DNA of 64,000 nt, from positions 4,576,001 through 4,640,000 of the forward strand of contig BRXU01000006.1 of assembly GCA_030267565.1 (NCBI GenBank), read 5' to 3'. Source of the DNA: Pleodorina starrii (taxonomy: Eukaryota > Chlorophyta > Chlorophyceae > Chlamydomonadales > Volvocaceae). The position numbers and the translations under genes were made by a program. Of this stretch, positions 48,631 through 59,412 are shown in pieces (position 1 is the stretch's first letter; the number at the start of each line of letters is the position of its first letter). The notes under the pieces were generated by a model. The model was not told the DNA's origin and searched no databases. It saw nothing but the letters and a program-made list of their open reading frames with translations.

Positions 48631-49815
48631 ACGGGCCCACAGAGTCGTGCGATCACACTATGTAGCTGTTTTCCAGCTCCTCTTGAAATTTTCTTTCGTT
48701 TGGCTGGTGGACGAAGTAACCTTCGGCCACCATCCAGACGAACGGGCCTTCGGCCGTTCGTTCAAAACGGCCCTTCGGGTAGTTGGATGATCCGGACGAC
48801 GCAGATACGAACACTGCGGTTGGCCCAAGCGATGACGGCGACGCAAGTGGTGGGAAGGTCGGGGGCAGCTGAGGGATGCATGAACTGCAAGCGCCGTTGC
48901 AACTGGCAGCACAATAGGCGCGGCAGTTCACACGGCAAAGGGCAGCCACCGGAATGATGCCGTACAGTGAACAGCATCCCACTCGTCGTCGTCGTCCTAA
49001 GGCGCCCCATCATCAGTTCAACACCCAGTCACCCACGTCAGTCGCATCAGTCACTGCAGTAGTCCCATGCTCGCCGCTGTCTCGTGTGTCCCCCCCCTTC
49101 TAGGCTGCCAACGCAGCTCGCTCCTCACTGCTGCATCGCACTGCAACGCTGACCGTGCTCGCTGACGTATCCCTATACCCCGTATGGTAGTAGCAAGTAC
49201 AGGTCAAATATCAACAAGCAAGTATGCACCCGATCAGGCACCCCACACGGACATCCGGTACATACACACGCGCGCAAGTGCAGTCGAGCGCACGGCAGCC
49301 ACTGAGGCCTGCCCCGCCCGGTAAATTACCCAGCAGCGAGGCAAACTAGCGGCGAGCAAGCAAGTGTCACACTCATGGAGTGCGAGCAATACTGAAACAT
49401 GGTAGGGGGCATCACACGGCGATTGCACATAAACCCGTCTCGACAGACACCAATTCGCTGCGGTGAGGCGCGTCCGACCGGGACAAGACGGGACATGCCA
49501 TCGGCACATCGCAGCGGCGTACAGACAGTTTTGGCCAACCTGCACAACGGATCGAGGCGAAACGGGCCCCCGTGGAGAGCCTTCGGCGAGGTCCTGCCTG
49601 GCCCCAGTTTTAGGCTTTGCGCGGATCGTGTTGTATTGCGAGTTCCTATGCCTATGTCTCGCAAACAAGGCGCAGATCGTGTTGTAAGTCGCAGCAGTGG
49701 GGATGTTGACAATGCCGTGGATAGTTGCTACCCACAAGTTCGATGTCAAAGCGTTAATGGCTGAGGTTGTGGACAGGTTTGTTAAAGACCGGGGCCCTTT
49801 TGCACTCCTATTGCC

Positions 49816-50013
49816 GTGAACAGGCCGGGGGGTAGGCAGCGTAGTGAGCATGTGTGTACCCTGCGTCAGGGCACTGCCGTGGAGGACGAGAAGCACCTGC
49901 AATTGGAATGCACATGGTTTTCAAACATCAGAGGCGACCTGTGGTGGGCTGGCGTCCCCTTGGCTGTTACCAGGCTTGGAAGCCTATGTAGCTGTTATCC
50001 AGCTCCTCTGTAA
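49816..50013 (+). pseudogene. LINE-type C-terminal zinc-binding fragment, copy 1
   Basis: A 65-codon frame contains VEDEKHLQLECTWFSNIR, the pattern (ED-E-x-H-x3-EC-x-x-F/Y-x-x-IR) found at the C-terminus of many algal non-LTR reverse transcriptases. A Cys (HVC) lies upstream, but the second Cys of the knuckle is missing. The stop is followed directly by the AT-rich tail TAATTAATTA. No reverse transcriptase core is present, so this is a 5'-truncated relic. Confidence 0.5.
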
Positions 50014-50245
50014 TTAATTATATTGGAAGCCGCGCTGTTGAGCATTGACGAATGTGGAGATGAGCTAATGTTGTGACCTCGGCAAAGTCGTTTCAACTGC
50101 TTAAACGACACTCCTCCCAACCGTACATTGACTAACGTGGTCGGGCGACACCGTCTGGGGCACGATTTTATCGCCAGCCAACTGGTTTGGTTGTCCTTTG
50201 ATACCAGCACCAGTCGCCAGCTATCACGCTGCCCCTTCGGCTGAA

Positions 50246-51802
50246 ATGAGTCTTCTGTACGGCGGCGGTTTGCCCGTGTCTCAGGAGCAGGTAAGAAAAC
50301 CTCCTGCGCCGCCCTTGAATCAGAGATGGGCGGAGATGCCATTTGCAACTGTGTCTCCTGACCTATGCTCTGATCTCCTTTAAACCTCCTATCTTTAACA
50401 CTCAGGTTTGGGCGACTCTCACCAGCCCGGTTGCGAGTTCCATGATCGCGCCACCAGTGCTCGGAGTTGGGCTGCCTCTGCCCCCGTCGGCCGCCGGTTC
50501 GGTGAGTGCCTCCCAGGCTTCTGAGGGCTGCCCAAACGCGGTCAATCCGCTCCTTCCTGTACGCCTTACCCATGACCGTCTACTCGCCTTGTGTCTTGCT
50601 CCCCACAGGCATCCCCGCCTACGTTAGCGGGGTTGCGCCTGGCCGACTCCGCTCACCCGCAGGAGGGGCTCGTGGTGCCCGCCCCTCCCCAGCACCTGCA
50701 GTCCTACATGGTCGAAGGCCTGGCCTCCGTGCGCGGAGTCCAGGCCTGCGCCTACGCTGCCAGCACCCGCGAGAAGATGGAGCGCGCGCTGCAGAACTTC
50801 AGTCTCTGGCTGCGGCAGTGGGGCGGTGGCCGCCAGCTGATGGACTGCACCCCCGAGCAGGTGCTGGTGTACATGGAGCAGCACTGGACTTCCGCCCATC
50901 GGGGTCGCAACTCCACCGGCCGGCCCAGCCCCAGTGCCATCCTTTCCGAGCTGTCGTTCCTGTCGACCCAGTTCGATCTCCTGGGTCGCCACGGCGTGTA
51001 CGATCCCCAGACGGGGGCGGGCAACCCCTGCCTCTCCAGCGACGTCACCATTTACCGCCGCGGGTACCAGCGGCAGTCGGGCAATGCGGGCTACCAGGAA
51101 CGCTCTGCCGTGCCGCTGACCCTGGCCAAGTACCGCCGGCTGGTGGTGTACCTCTACATCAGCGCCGGGGCCGCCGACGGGCTCGCGCGATTGGTGCTGT
51201 TGCGCGACCTGCTGTGCTTCATGTACATGTGGCTGACCACCACCCGGGGCCATGACTGCGGGCGCCTTTCCCTTGGGGACTTCCGCGACCCGAGGGACGT
51301 GGGGCGGCCGTACGGCGGCTTCCCCTTGGCGTTGCTGCAGCCGTGGGAGGCGTACCCGGCGGGGTTCCACCTGGTCGTCTCCCAGCTCGGTACCAAGACG
51401 TACCAAGGGCGGCGGGCCCCACCCGTGCGCCTGGCCCCCGTTGAGGAGATGGGCTTCTGCTTCGTGCGGACGCTGGCACAGTACCTGGGCTTCTGTCGGC
51501 GGGGCGGGTGGCCCGTGCAGGGCTACCTGTTCCGCCCCTTGGAGCCCAACCAGTCGGGCTTCTCCGAGCGGCCGCTTGGGAGTGCGGCGCTGTCCGCCCG
51601 GCTGCGGCTCCACCTGCAGGGCGCCGGCCTGTACGAGGGGGAGACCTGCCACAGCTTCCGTCGCGGGGCGCTGCAGCACGCGCGCTCGGTGGGCGTGCCC
51701 ACGGCCGGCCTCCTGGAGCTCGGACAGATGCGGTCGCTCGGCACGCTTCAGCGGTACCTGGACCCGTCGCGGCACTTGACGTCCGGATCCGTTTCCAAGT
51801 GA
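50246..51802 (+). CDS. Tyrosine recombinase of an inserted mobile element
   Basis: Three exons join in phase 0: 50246-50290, 50406-50501 and 50609-51802, giving 444 aa; introns are GT-AG (GTAAGA...CTCAG and GTGAGT...CACAG). It should catalyse site-specific strand exchange for the element. Exon 3 has an N-terminal core-binding-like helical region (about residues 85-175). The catalytic part follows, with Arg in TTTRGHDCGRL (~260), a Lys in the GTKTYQGRR hairpin, the HxxR box CHSFRRG (~395-398) and the nucleophile Tyr in LQRYLDPSRH (~430). These are the family's R-K-HxxR-Y residues, all present, so it may be active. Codon use is GC-rich, like host genes and unlike the surrounding repeat. Upstream in-frame codons exist (from 50198), but the first ATG is at 50246. 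Confidence 0.8.
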
Positions 51803-51970
51803 TACGGGCGTTGGATTGCTGTTTCCGTTGTTATGCGGCTAACCATCCCCGGTGACGCCTCGTGGCCGTGCCGTGTATTTCCTCTGATTGCGTCTGTTGG
51901 GTGGGTGGGTGGCGATTGTTGACGGCGTTGAACCGAGGGATACCTTCGGTCTCCCTTGCTGGATGTATTC

Positions 51971-51975
51971 TGTAA
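51971..51975 (+). terminator. Polyadenylation signal of the recombinase gene
   Basis: TGTAA lies 169 nt after the stop codon. A second TGTAA at 52113-52117 lies only a few bases before the right end of the insertion. Confidence 0.55.
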
Positions 51976-52398
51976 TTGTAGCAGTTGAGAGAGAAGGGGT
52001 CTATTGCGGTGTCGAGCTTACAACCTTGCCTCCGATGCTCTCCCTTTCGCGCCCTTTCCGTACGCCGTACTTGCATCATCCCTTAACTATCCAACGGTGG
52101 GCCGAGCATTTCTGTAATGTTCATTGTTTTCCATGGGCCATCTTGCTCGTCTGGGCCCTTCTGGGCCTTATGAACTTTCAGCACAGTAACCACATCGACC
52201 CATTTTATCATCTGCCTTGCTATAAGTTAGATTCACGTCTTTCTGTTGGTCTACACTGCACCTAAATGTTGTATCTGAACTTCTCACTGCATTCACCTCC
52301 TGTACCTGACGGAAGCTTTTTTCCTGCACCTGTGTTTGCGCTTGAGCTCCATAAGCGCATAGTTTAGTTTCTTGGATATTTACAATTGTCTCAAGAAT

Positions 52399-52725
52399 AT
52401 GAGTTTCGTATTTTCTGGTATGAGCTGTGGACGTGGCATGGCGCCAGGACGCAGTCGTCTGGACGCGAAGCAGCGTGGCAACCGTTGTGAAGCGAGAAAT
52501 GTCAGCACCTGTGCAGCCCAGCCGTCGGGGGCCGGACCTGCACCGGTGGTTCAGACTGTAATCTGGAGCGCGACTGGCCTGGTTGCAATCGCGGCTGTTG
52601 CTGGCCCAATTGCGGGGACCTTCATCCGACTTGACAACATAGAAAAGCGCCTGGACCGAATTGAGTCCAAGCAGGAAAACCTGGCTGAAATGTTACACAA
52701 AATTTGCGGAAAGCTCGGCATATGA
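52399..52725 (+). CDS. Small putative membrane protein with coiled-coil tail, repeat-encoded
   Basis: A 108-codon frame starts at an ATG giving MSFVFSGMSCGRG. It has a hydrophobic segment (SATGLVAIAAVAGPIAGTF, about residues 56-75), then a heptad-like charged stretch (RLDNIEKRLDRIESKQENL) and ends EMLHKICGKLGI inside the inverted-repeat arm. I do not recognise the family. In copy 2 the first two thirds are preserved (55998-56200), but the coiled-coil part has been replaced by an inverted duplication. The conserved open frame and amphipathic tail favour a real product; this is not proof. Confidence 0.4.
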   Translation: MSFVFSGMSCGRGMAPGRSRLDAKQRGNRCEARNVSTCAAQPSGAGPAPVVQTVIWSATGLVAIAAVAGPIAGTFIRLDNIEKRLDRIESKQENLAEMLHKICGKLGI

Positions 52726-52832
52726 AAGAGGTGAGCATCGTGGGTGGTGCTATCTTTGCAGTGGCCGGATTGATGTGATAGGCATGCCCTGACTAGTTGG
52801 AAGGTGCTTCCTGCCTGACGGTGGAAGGAGCG
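52683..52832 (-). repeat. 150-bp inverted repeat, right arm
   Basis: Reverse complement of 48158-48307 with one visible mismatch. The arms are 4.4 kb apart (about 2.35 kb without the recombinase insertion). Confidence 0.9.
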
Positions 52833-53531
52833 TCACCGGACTAACCCTACATATGCCGCACAGCGAAACATTTCCGACCGGAATCTAAGTAGCTGTGTCA
52901 CTTGGTAACAGGTGTTGTATGTGCTCATGACTAGTGCTTGCTCATTGGTCACCGTGTCACGCCGCCACTCTAACCCCTTCCATTTCCTGCCGTAATACCC
53001 CCCCCCCCGTCGACACAATTCGGCCGCAGGGCTGCTGCCTGTACGAGGTGCTTGCGTGATGGAGCGGCCTCGCTGTCAGACCAAGCGACAACATCCAACC
53101 CATTCAAGTCACGCCACCTCTGTACCATAAGTCAAAGCAGCTGAGGACTGAGATGAATCTGCGAAGTGGGTCTTGGGGAGTTACAGTGGGGAGCACGAGG
53201 GGCATGCTAGATGAGAGGGTGGCGGTGGACACAGCACGTGATGCGCAACAAGGATAGGTGGAAAGCTGGCGGGTTTTTGCATTATGTGTGAATGTGCATA
53301 GGCATCGTGTGGACGCGCAATCCGGGGCAAGTTGTGTTGTGTAGAGGCTGCACTGTAAACGTCGACTTCTCTAGCAGTGACTAAGGAGTGGCAGAGAAGC
53401 CTTCTTCTAATGACGAGCGGTGTTACCGGTAATTCCGCCCCAGCTGGCCGAGGAGTCGAGTGTAGAGGCGGATGCGGGTGCCCGGGAGGGAACTAGGGAG
53501 TGAGGGAGAATACCGGTACCATACTGACACA
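52833..53531. other. Spacer between repeat A copies
   Basis: About 700 bp without match elsewhere in the window and without a supported gene; ordinary mixed composition with a short C run at 52998-53008. Confidence 0.5.
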
Positions 53532-53863
53532 AACGTTTGCGTATTTGCTCGGCTTGTTGTACATACAGTACTACACTTGTCAAATCGAATGATGATACAC
53601 ACCTAGCAGGAAGTTCACGAAACCTATCGTATATGGTCAGCTTTAATGCTCCTTTCCCCTAAGGCAGTTGCCAGTCAAGTGACCACAACACCACGGCCCT
53701 TCTGATGGGCTTTCGCACTCCTCCACAAGGCTCCACAGGAAAGTGCAGAGATCGCTCGCTCCTTCCACCATCAGGCAGGAAGCACCTTCCAACTAGTCAG
53801 GGCATGCCTATCACACCAATCCGGCCACTGCAAAGATAGCACCACCCACGATGCTCACCTCTT

Positions 53864-54229
53864 TCATATGCCGAGCTTTCCGCAAATTTTGTGTAACATT
53901 TCAGCCTGTGTGTCCTGCCTTGTCACGCCAGCTAAGCTTCTGTTGACCAGCTGATGTGGCTTGGCTGATGTGGCCCGTTTTGGCCGGTTTCGCTCACTGA
54001 AATTGCCCGTTCCACCGTCAAAGTTTTGGAAACCAGCCGAATGCTGTAGACCGAATACTATGCTCCGAGGTACTATCCGGCTTCGAGTGCCTGGATGGGT
54101 GAGGCAAATCGTGCTGCAGCCAATTGCAGGCCACAGGTGCCGACCCGCCTCAGCGTGGGCACGGGCCCCACCCAGGCCAGCAGAGACTTCGTTCGTCCGG
54201 CCAGACGAATGGGGTACTTTTCGGCCCAC
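53864..54229 (-). CDS. Repeat-encoded ORF of unknown function, second copy
   Basis: Identical in translation to the ORF at 48265-48630, ending EMLHKICGKLGI in the inverted-repeat arm. No domain is recognised. Confidence 0.2.
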   Translation of the reverse strand: MGRKVPHSSGRTNEVSAGLGGARAHAEAGRHLWPAIGCSTICLTHPGTRSRIVPRSIVFGLQHSAGFQNFDGGTGNFSERNRPKRATSAKPHQLVNRSLAGVTRQDTQAEMLHKICGKLGI

Positions 54230-55423
54230 ACGGGCCCACAGAGTCGTGCGATCACACTATGTAGCTATTTTCCAGCTCCTCTTGTAATACATTAACATTT
54301 CTTTCGTTTGGCTGGTGGACGAAGTAACCTTCGGCCACCATCCAGACGAACGGGCCTTCGGCCGTTCGTTCAAAACGGCCCTTCGGGCCGTTGGATGATC
54401 CGGACGACGCAGATACGAACACTGCGGTTGGCCCAAGCGATGACGGCGACGCAAGTGGTGGGAAGGTCGGGGGCAGCTGAGGGATGCATGAACTGCAAGC
54501 GCCGTTGCAACTGGCAGCACAATAGGCGCGGCAGTTCACACGGCAAAGGGCAGCCACCGGAATGATGCCGTACAGTGAACAGCATCCCACTCGTCGTCGT
54601 CGTCCTAAGGCGCCCCATCATCAGTTCAACACCCAGTCACCCACGTCAGTCGCATCAGTCACTGCAGTAGTCCCATGCTCGCCGCTGTCTCGTGTGTCCC
54701 CCCCCTTCTAGGCTGCCAACGCAGCTCGCTCCTCACTGCTGCATCGCACTGCAACGCTGACCGTGCTCGCTGACGTATCCCTATACCCCGTATGGTAGTA
54801 GCAAGTACAGGTCAAATATCAACAAGCAAGTATGCACCCGATCAGGCACCCCACACGGACATCCGGTACATACACACGCGCGCAAGTGCAGTCGAGCGCA
54901 CGGCAGCCACTGAGGCCTGCCCCGCCCGGTAAATTACCCAGCAGCGAGGCAAACTAGCGGCGAGCAAGCAAGTGTCACACTCATGGAGTGCGAGCAATAC
55001 TGAAACATGGTAGGGGGCATCACACGGCGATTGCACATAAACCCGTCTCGACAGACACCAATTCGCTGCGGCGAGGCGCGTCCGACCGGGACAAGACGGG
55101 ACATGCCATCGGCACATCGCAGCGGCGTGCAGACAGTTTTGGCCAACCTGCACAACGGATCGAGGCGAAACGGGCCCCCGTGGAGAGCCTTCGGCGAGGT
55201 CCTGCCTGGCCCCAGTTTTAGGCTTTGCGCGGATCGTGTTGTATTGCGAGTTCCTATGCCTATGTCTCGCAAACAAGGCGCAGATCGTGTTGTAAGTCGC
55301 AGCAGTGGGGATGTTGACAATGCCGTGGATAGTTGCTACCCACAAGTTCGATGTCAAAGCGTTAATGGCTGAGGTTGTGGACAGGTTTGTTAAAGACCGG
55401 GGCCCTTTTGCACTCCTATTGCC

Positions 55424-55621
55424 GTGAACAGGCCGGGGGGTAGGCAGCGTAGTGAGCATGTGTGTCCCCTGCGTCAGGGCACTGCCGTGGAGGACGAGAA
55501 GCACCTGCAATTGGAATGCACATGGTTTTCAAACATCAGAGGCGACCTGTGGTGGGCTGGCGTCCCCTTGGCTGTTACCAGGCTTGGAAGCCTATGTAGC
55601 TGTTATCCAGCTCCTCTGTAA
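55424..55621 (+). pseudogene. LINE-type C-terminal zinc-binding fragment, copy 2
   Basis: Same frame as 49816-50013 with a Thr-to-Pro change next to the first Cys (HVCPL); the EDEKH...EC element and AT-rich tail are kept. Confidence 0.5.
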
Positions 55622-55964
55622 TTAATTGTATTGGAAGCCGCGCTGTTGAGCATTGACGAATGTGGAGATGAGCTTATGTTGTGACCTCGGCAAAGTCGTT
55701 TCAATTGTTTTCCATGGGCCATTTTGCTCGTCTGGGCCCTTCTGGGCCTTATGAACTTTCAGCACAGTAACCACATCGACCCATTCTATCATCTGCCTTG
55801 CTATAAGATGATTCACGTCTTTCAGTTGGTCTAAACTGCACCTAAATGTTGTATCTGAACTTCTCACTGCATTCACCTCGTGTACCTGACGGAAGCTTTT
55901 TTTCTGCACCTGTGTTTGCGCTTGTGCTCCATAAGCGCATAGTTTAGTTTCTTGGATATTTACA

Positions 55965-56465
55965 ATTGTCTCAAGAATATGAGTTTCGTATTTTCTGGTA
56001 TGAGCTGTGGACGTGGCATGGCGCCAGGACGCAGTCGTCTGGACGCGCAAAGCAGCGCGGCAACCCTTGCGAAGCAAGAAATGTCAGCACGTGTGCAGCC
56101 CAGCCGTCGGGGGCCGGACCTGCATCGGTGGTCCAGGCCGTAACCTGGAGCGCGACTGGCCTGGCAGCAATCGCGGCTGTTGCAGGCCCAATTGCGGGGA
56201 CGTTCATCCGACTCAACAACATCCCCGCAATTGGGCCTGCAACAGCCGCGATTGCAGCCAGACCAGTCGCGCTCCAGGTTACGGCCTGGACCACCGATGC
56301 AGGTCCGGCCCCCGACGGCTGGGCTGCACACGTGCTGACGTTTCTTGCTTCGCAAGGGTTGCCGCGCTGCTTTGCGCGTCCAGATGACTGCGTCCTGGCG
56401 CCATGCGCCCATGCCACGTCCATACCTCATACCAGAAAAGATGAAACTCATATTCTTGAGACAAT
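55965..56465. repeat. Large fold-back (inverted duplication)
   Basis: 55965-56200 is repeated in reverse complement at 56222-56465 with few mismatches and an 8-bp insertion, around a 21-bp loop. Transcribed, it would form a ~236-bp hairpin. Both strands read a membrane-protein-like frame because the arms carry the same coding segment. Confidence 0.93.
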
Positions 56466-57039
56466 ACGGTAAGCTGTTTCGTTGTAAATATCCAAGAAAT
56501 TTAGCCCCTGCGCCCGTCAGTGTGTGTCGGGAGTGCGTTGTGGGTGTCGTAGGGTCATTCGTATGAGGTTTACGTTTGGCCTGCCGGTCGTTCAGCAGGG
56601 TAGGGTCAGTGTGCCGGTCTGCCGCTCTGCTGCTCGCGTTTGGCGCAGTCCCATGCCAGGCCCCTACAACGCAGCAACATGTAGCCCATCGTACGTACGA
56701 TTGCTGCGGAAAACAGCTCAGTCGGCCATGCGGCAGCACGACGTGTCTACCGGAGAAGCCGGCCGCTCGCCTTAAGCTCGACAGGCAGCGGAGGAGAGGC
56801 AGGCAGGCAGGCGGTGGGGCGGCGTCCTTTGCCTTGCGTGCCTGCGAGCTACGACGTGCGCGCAGTGCAGTGCAGTGCAGTGCAGTGCGATGCAGTGCAC
56901 GACTCGCTGCCTGCTGGCGGGCTTCCCTGCTCGTCGCGCCTCTCCCCTGCTTGTGTACCGTAGCCCCAATCCTGATCTGGCCATTCACGGCATCACTGGC
57001 CCACCGGGGTGCGGCAGCCGGAGCCCGGGGGGTGGTCAG
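56466..57039. other. Spacer with GCAGT repeats
   Basis: No supported gene. A short GCAGT/GTGCA tandem run lies at 56860-56898. The open frame at 56576-57217 has no recognised domain. Confidence 0.4.
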
Positions 57040-58240
57040 GCCCGTCAGGCCGCTCCAAAGACTCCTCCCTGGACTCCCGTCCACGAAGGGCGGAACTGGG
57101 TTCGGCTCCGCTGCATCTCCCCTCTCGCCTCTCGCCTGTCCAGATGCGTCGGGCTCCCATCGGTGCCGTGAATCAGCAAACGTAACATTCGGCGATTTCG
57201 GCCCAAACACAAAGTAGCCGTGGAGGGTGTTAGCCGCCGGGTGCGCTTGATTGGAAAATACAGCGGTTCCTTCGGCCCCCCACCCTGACGACAGACGACG
57301 ACGACGACGACGACGACGACGTGGTCCGGTTGAGGTGCAGAGCACGTAAAGTGAAAGCGGGGCTCCACCACAGCCCTTTGTTACGGCTTTACCGGTAGTA
57401 GGTCAGGTTCGTTTGAAATCCGGGCAACCATCCCGGGATGCGAAGGATATGTGCCGAAGCTGGACGGTTGGAGGCCCGGAGTGCGTGGGACCAGCGGTTG
57501 CCCAGTTTTAGTATCTAAATTTTACGCTTTCGTTCCTGTGGAAGAAAGGGGCCGACGAACGGCCGGCCGGCCGGCCGGACGAACTGGATGAACGTCTGAA
57601 ACCAGCCGGAAACCCTTAAAAAATTGCCCATTTCATTTCATATGTAATTATGCACAGGTACAGTATAGTGCGTTTGCACGGCCCTGCACGACAATGTCCA
57701 TTAGGACATCAGGGTTTGAATCTTTATAAACCAGCCGAATGCTGTAAGCTATATACCATGCTTCGAGCTCCTCTATAATTAATATATTAACTTGAGTGCC
57801 TGGGTGTGGCAAATGCTGCTGCAACAAACTGCAGGCGACAGGCCCGACCCGCCTCGGCGTGGGCACGGCCGCACGGGCGCCGCCCCGGACCCAAGCCAGC
57901 AGAGTAGTCGTTCGTCCGGCCAGACGAACGGGGTGATTTGCGGTCCATTTATTTCGTTGGTTGGCTGGTGGACGAATTGGCCTTCGGTCGCCAGCCAAAC
58001 GAACGGGCCTTCGGCGTTTGGCCGTTAGTCCAAAACGCCCTTACGGGCCGCCGGATGATCCGGACGACGAAAATATGAATGCTGCGACTGACCCAAGCGA
58101 TAACAACGACGCAAGTGGTGGGAAGGTCGGGGGCAGCTGAGGGATGCATGGACTGTAAGCTCCGTTACAACCGGCAGCACGACAGCCGCGCGGCAGGCAA
58201 AAGCGATTCCCGAGAGTAGTGATAATACCGTAAAAAAATT
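57040..58240. repeat. Repeat family A, diverged copy 3
   Basis: 57040-57620 aligns in order with 47430-47940, and 57725-58230 with 48430-48950, both with many substitutions and small indels. A CGA run lies at 57294-57320. A short AT-rich insertion (GAGCTCCTCTATAATTAATA and following, 57765-57790) is absent from the other copies at this position. This is an older member of the family. Confidence 0.75.
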
Positions 58241-58803
58241 ATTTCAATTGCAGCTGCCACAATTGAGGGACGGGTTGCGCTCTCCAGATTAGACCCTCTG
58301 GATTCTGGATTAGACAACCCCCGGGCGACCTTTGGAGCACATCACGTTTCCTTGTTACGGCGTCCTCGTAACAGGAAATTAAACTTATAATATTCCTGGA
58401 TTGTGATTTAATTTTTATGTAGCTTGCGGTGTCGACGTTCATAATCTTGCGGGATACGGCATGTGGCAGTTGAAAAGTTTGTTTCTGAGGCCGAAGGCAC
58501 CCGTAGACTGACAAGACTCTATATAATAAAAACACCACATGTTAACCGTGACAAAATTTGGTCAACGCGATTGTTACTTGAACGGGTGACGCGTGTCACT
58601 TTCAACACTTGAACGAACATTATCTTCACGATCAACCGCTCAAGCGGTGTTCCTATAAAAAGCTGCGACGTTTTGTCATTACTTACTATATAATGCGACT
58701 TGCCGGCGTGCATTTCCTAGTATCCAACAAATTTACCTCCAATTCTGCTAGGGGAACGTACTGCCCTGGGCCCTGAGGCTTCTTAAAAGGCAAGCTATTT
58801 TCA
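58241..58803. other. Upstream region of the ankyrin-repeat gene
   Basis: AT-richer DNA without a supported gene; it should contain the promoter of the gene starting at 58804. Confidence 0.5.
58687..58693 (+). promoter_or_regulatory. Possible TATA box of the ankyrin-repeat gene
   Basis: TATATAA lies 117 bp upstream of the ATG at 58804, in the AT-richer upstream stretch. Confidence 0.4.
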
Positions 58804-59366
58804 ATGTTGGATTATTTTTTAGTATTGTGTTGCATGTACAGCACAATGGGGCTGGGCATTCCCTCCTGCGTGGCGACCGATGACGAATGCGTCCCAGCCG
58901 CGGAGCTGGCGCGCGCCCTCGAGTCAAGCGACCAGGTCTCCGCGCTCAGATATCTGCGTGAGAGGCCGCAGCTGCTGTCCCAGAAGTGCCTGACATCCGG
59001 CAACACCGTCTGGCACCGTCTCGCGCGCAGCGGCGATGAGCAGCTGCTCACCGCGCTGTTCACGCTTGTGGAGGAGACGCACGATCAGTGGAACCAGCCC
59101 TGGCTAGCAACCCTTAATCGTCATCAGCACCAGCGCCAGCACCAGCAGCAGAACCAGCAGCGCCAGGCCCTCCTCTGCGAGGCAGTGCTGCGGCAGCAAA
59201 GCGGTCCCTCGACTGCAACGCCGCCATTGCCCTTCTTGACATCGCCGCGCCGCCAGAGTTCTACCGGCGAGGTCGGCCAAGCGCCGACCAGGGTCCCATC
59301 TCCTGCCTTTATCAACCGGCGCCCGAGTCGTGGCGCCGTCTCGCGCCGCGGCGACTCCACAGGTGG

Positions 59367-59412
<46 letters not shown>

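Larger units (their letters stand above)
47430..50095. repeat. Repeat family A, copy 1, left part
   Basis: 47937-50095 is nearly identical to 53532-55702 (differences are scattered single bases and one ~10-bp indel near 48690). 47430-47936 is alignable, with many differences, to about 57040-57620. The copy holds the left arm of a 150-bp inverted repeat and a LINE-like C-terminal fragment, and is interrupted after 50095 by the tyrosine-recombinase insertion. Confidence 0.9.
50096..52122 (+). mobile_element. Tyrosine-recombinase element inserted in repeat A copy 1 (Crypton-like)
   Basis: Copy 2 of repeat A reads straight from GTCGTTTCA into ATTGTTTTCC (about 55698-55713). In copy 1 the same two flanks are separated by ~2.03 kb. 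Both junctions carry TTCA, so the target duplication or core is about 4 bp at most. The insert contains one intact recombinase gene and no reverse transcriptase, terminal inverted repeats or long terminal repeats that I can see. A recombinase-only element of this size is the Crypton pattern; a deletion derivative of a DIRS/PAT/TOC-type retroelement is the alternative. Confidence 0.75.
52123..52832. repeat. Repeat family A, copy 1, right part
   Basis: Continues repeat A beyond the recombinase insertion; 52123-52620 matches 55703-56200 of copy 2 with modest divergence. It ends in the right arm of the 150-bp inverted repeat (52683-52832), which copy 2 lacks. Confidence 0.85.
53532..56200. repeat. 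Repeat family A, copy 2 (without the recombinase insertion)
   Basis: Nearly identical to 47937-50095 joined to 52123-52620. It preserves the empty insertion site at about 55700-55705. Its right end is not the 150-bp inverted-repeat arm but an inverted duplication of its own last ~236 bp. Confidence 0.93.

Noticed and set aside
49234..49902. 222-codon minus-strand frame in repeat A (also 54842-55510)
   Set aside because: Open in both copies only because the copies are nearly identical. No domain is recognisable, and the opposite strand carries the LINE-like C-terminal fragment.
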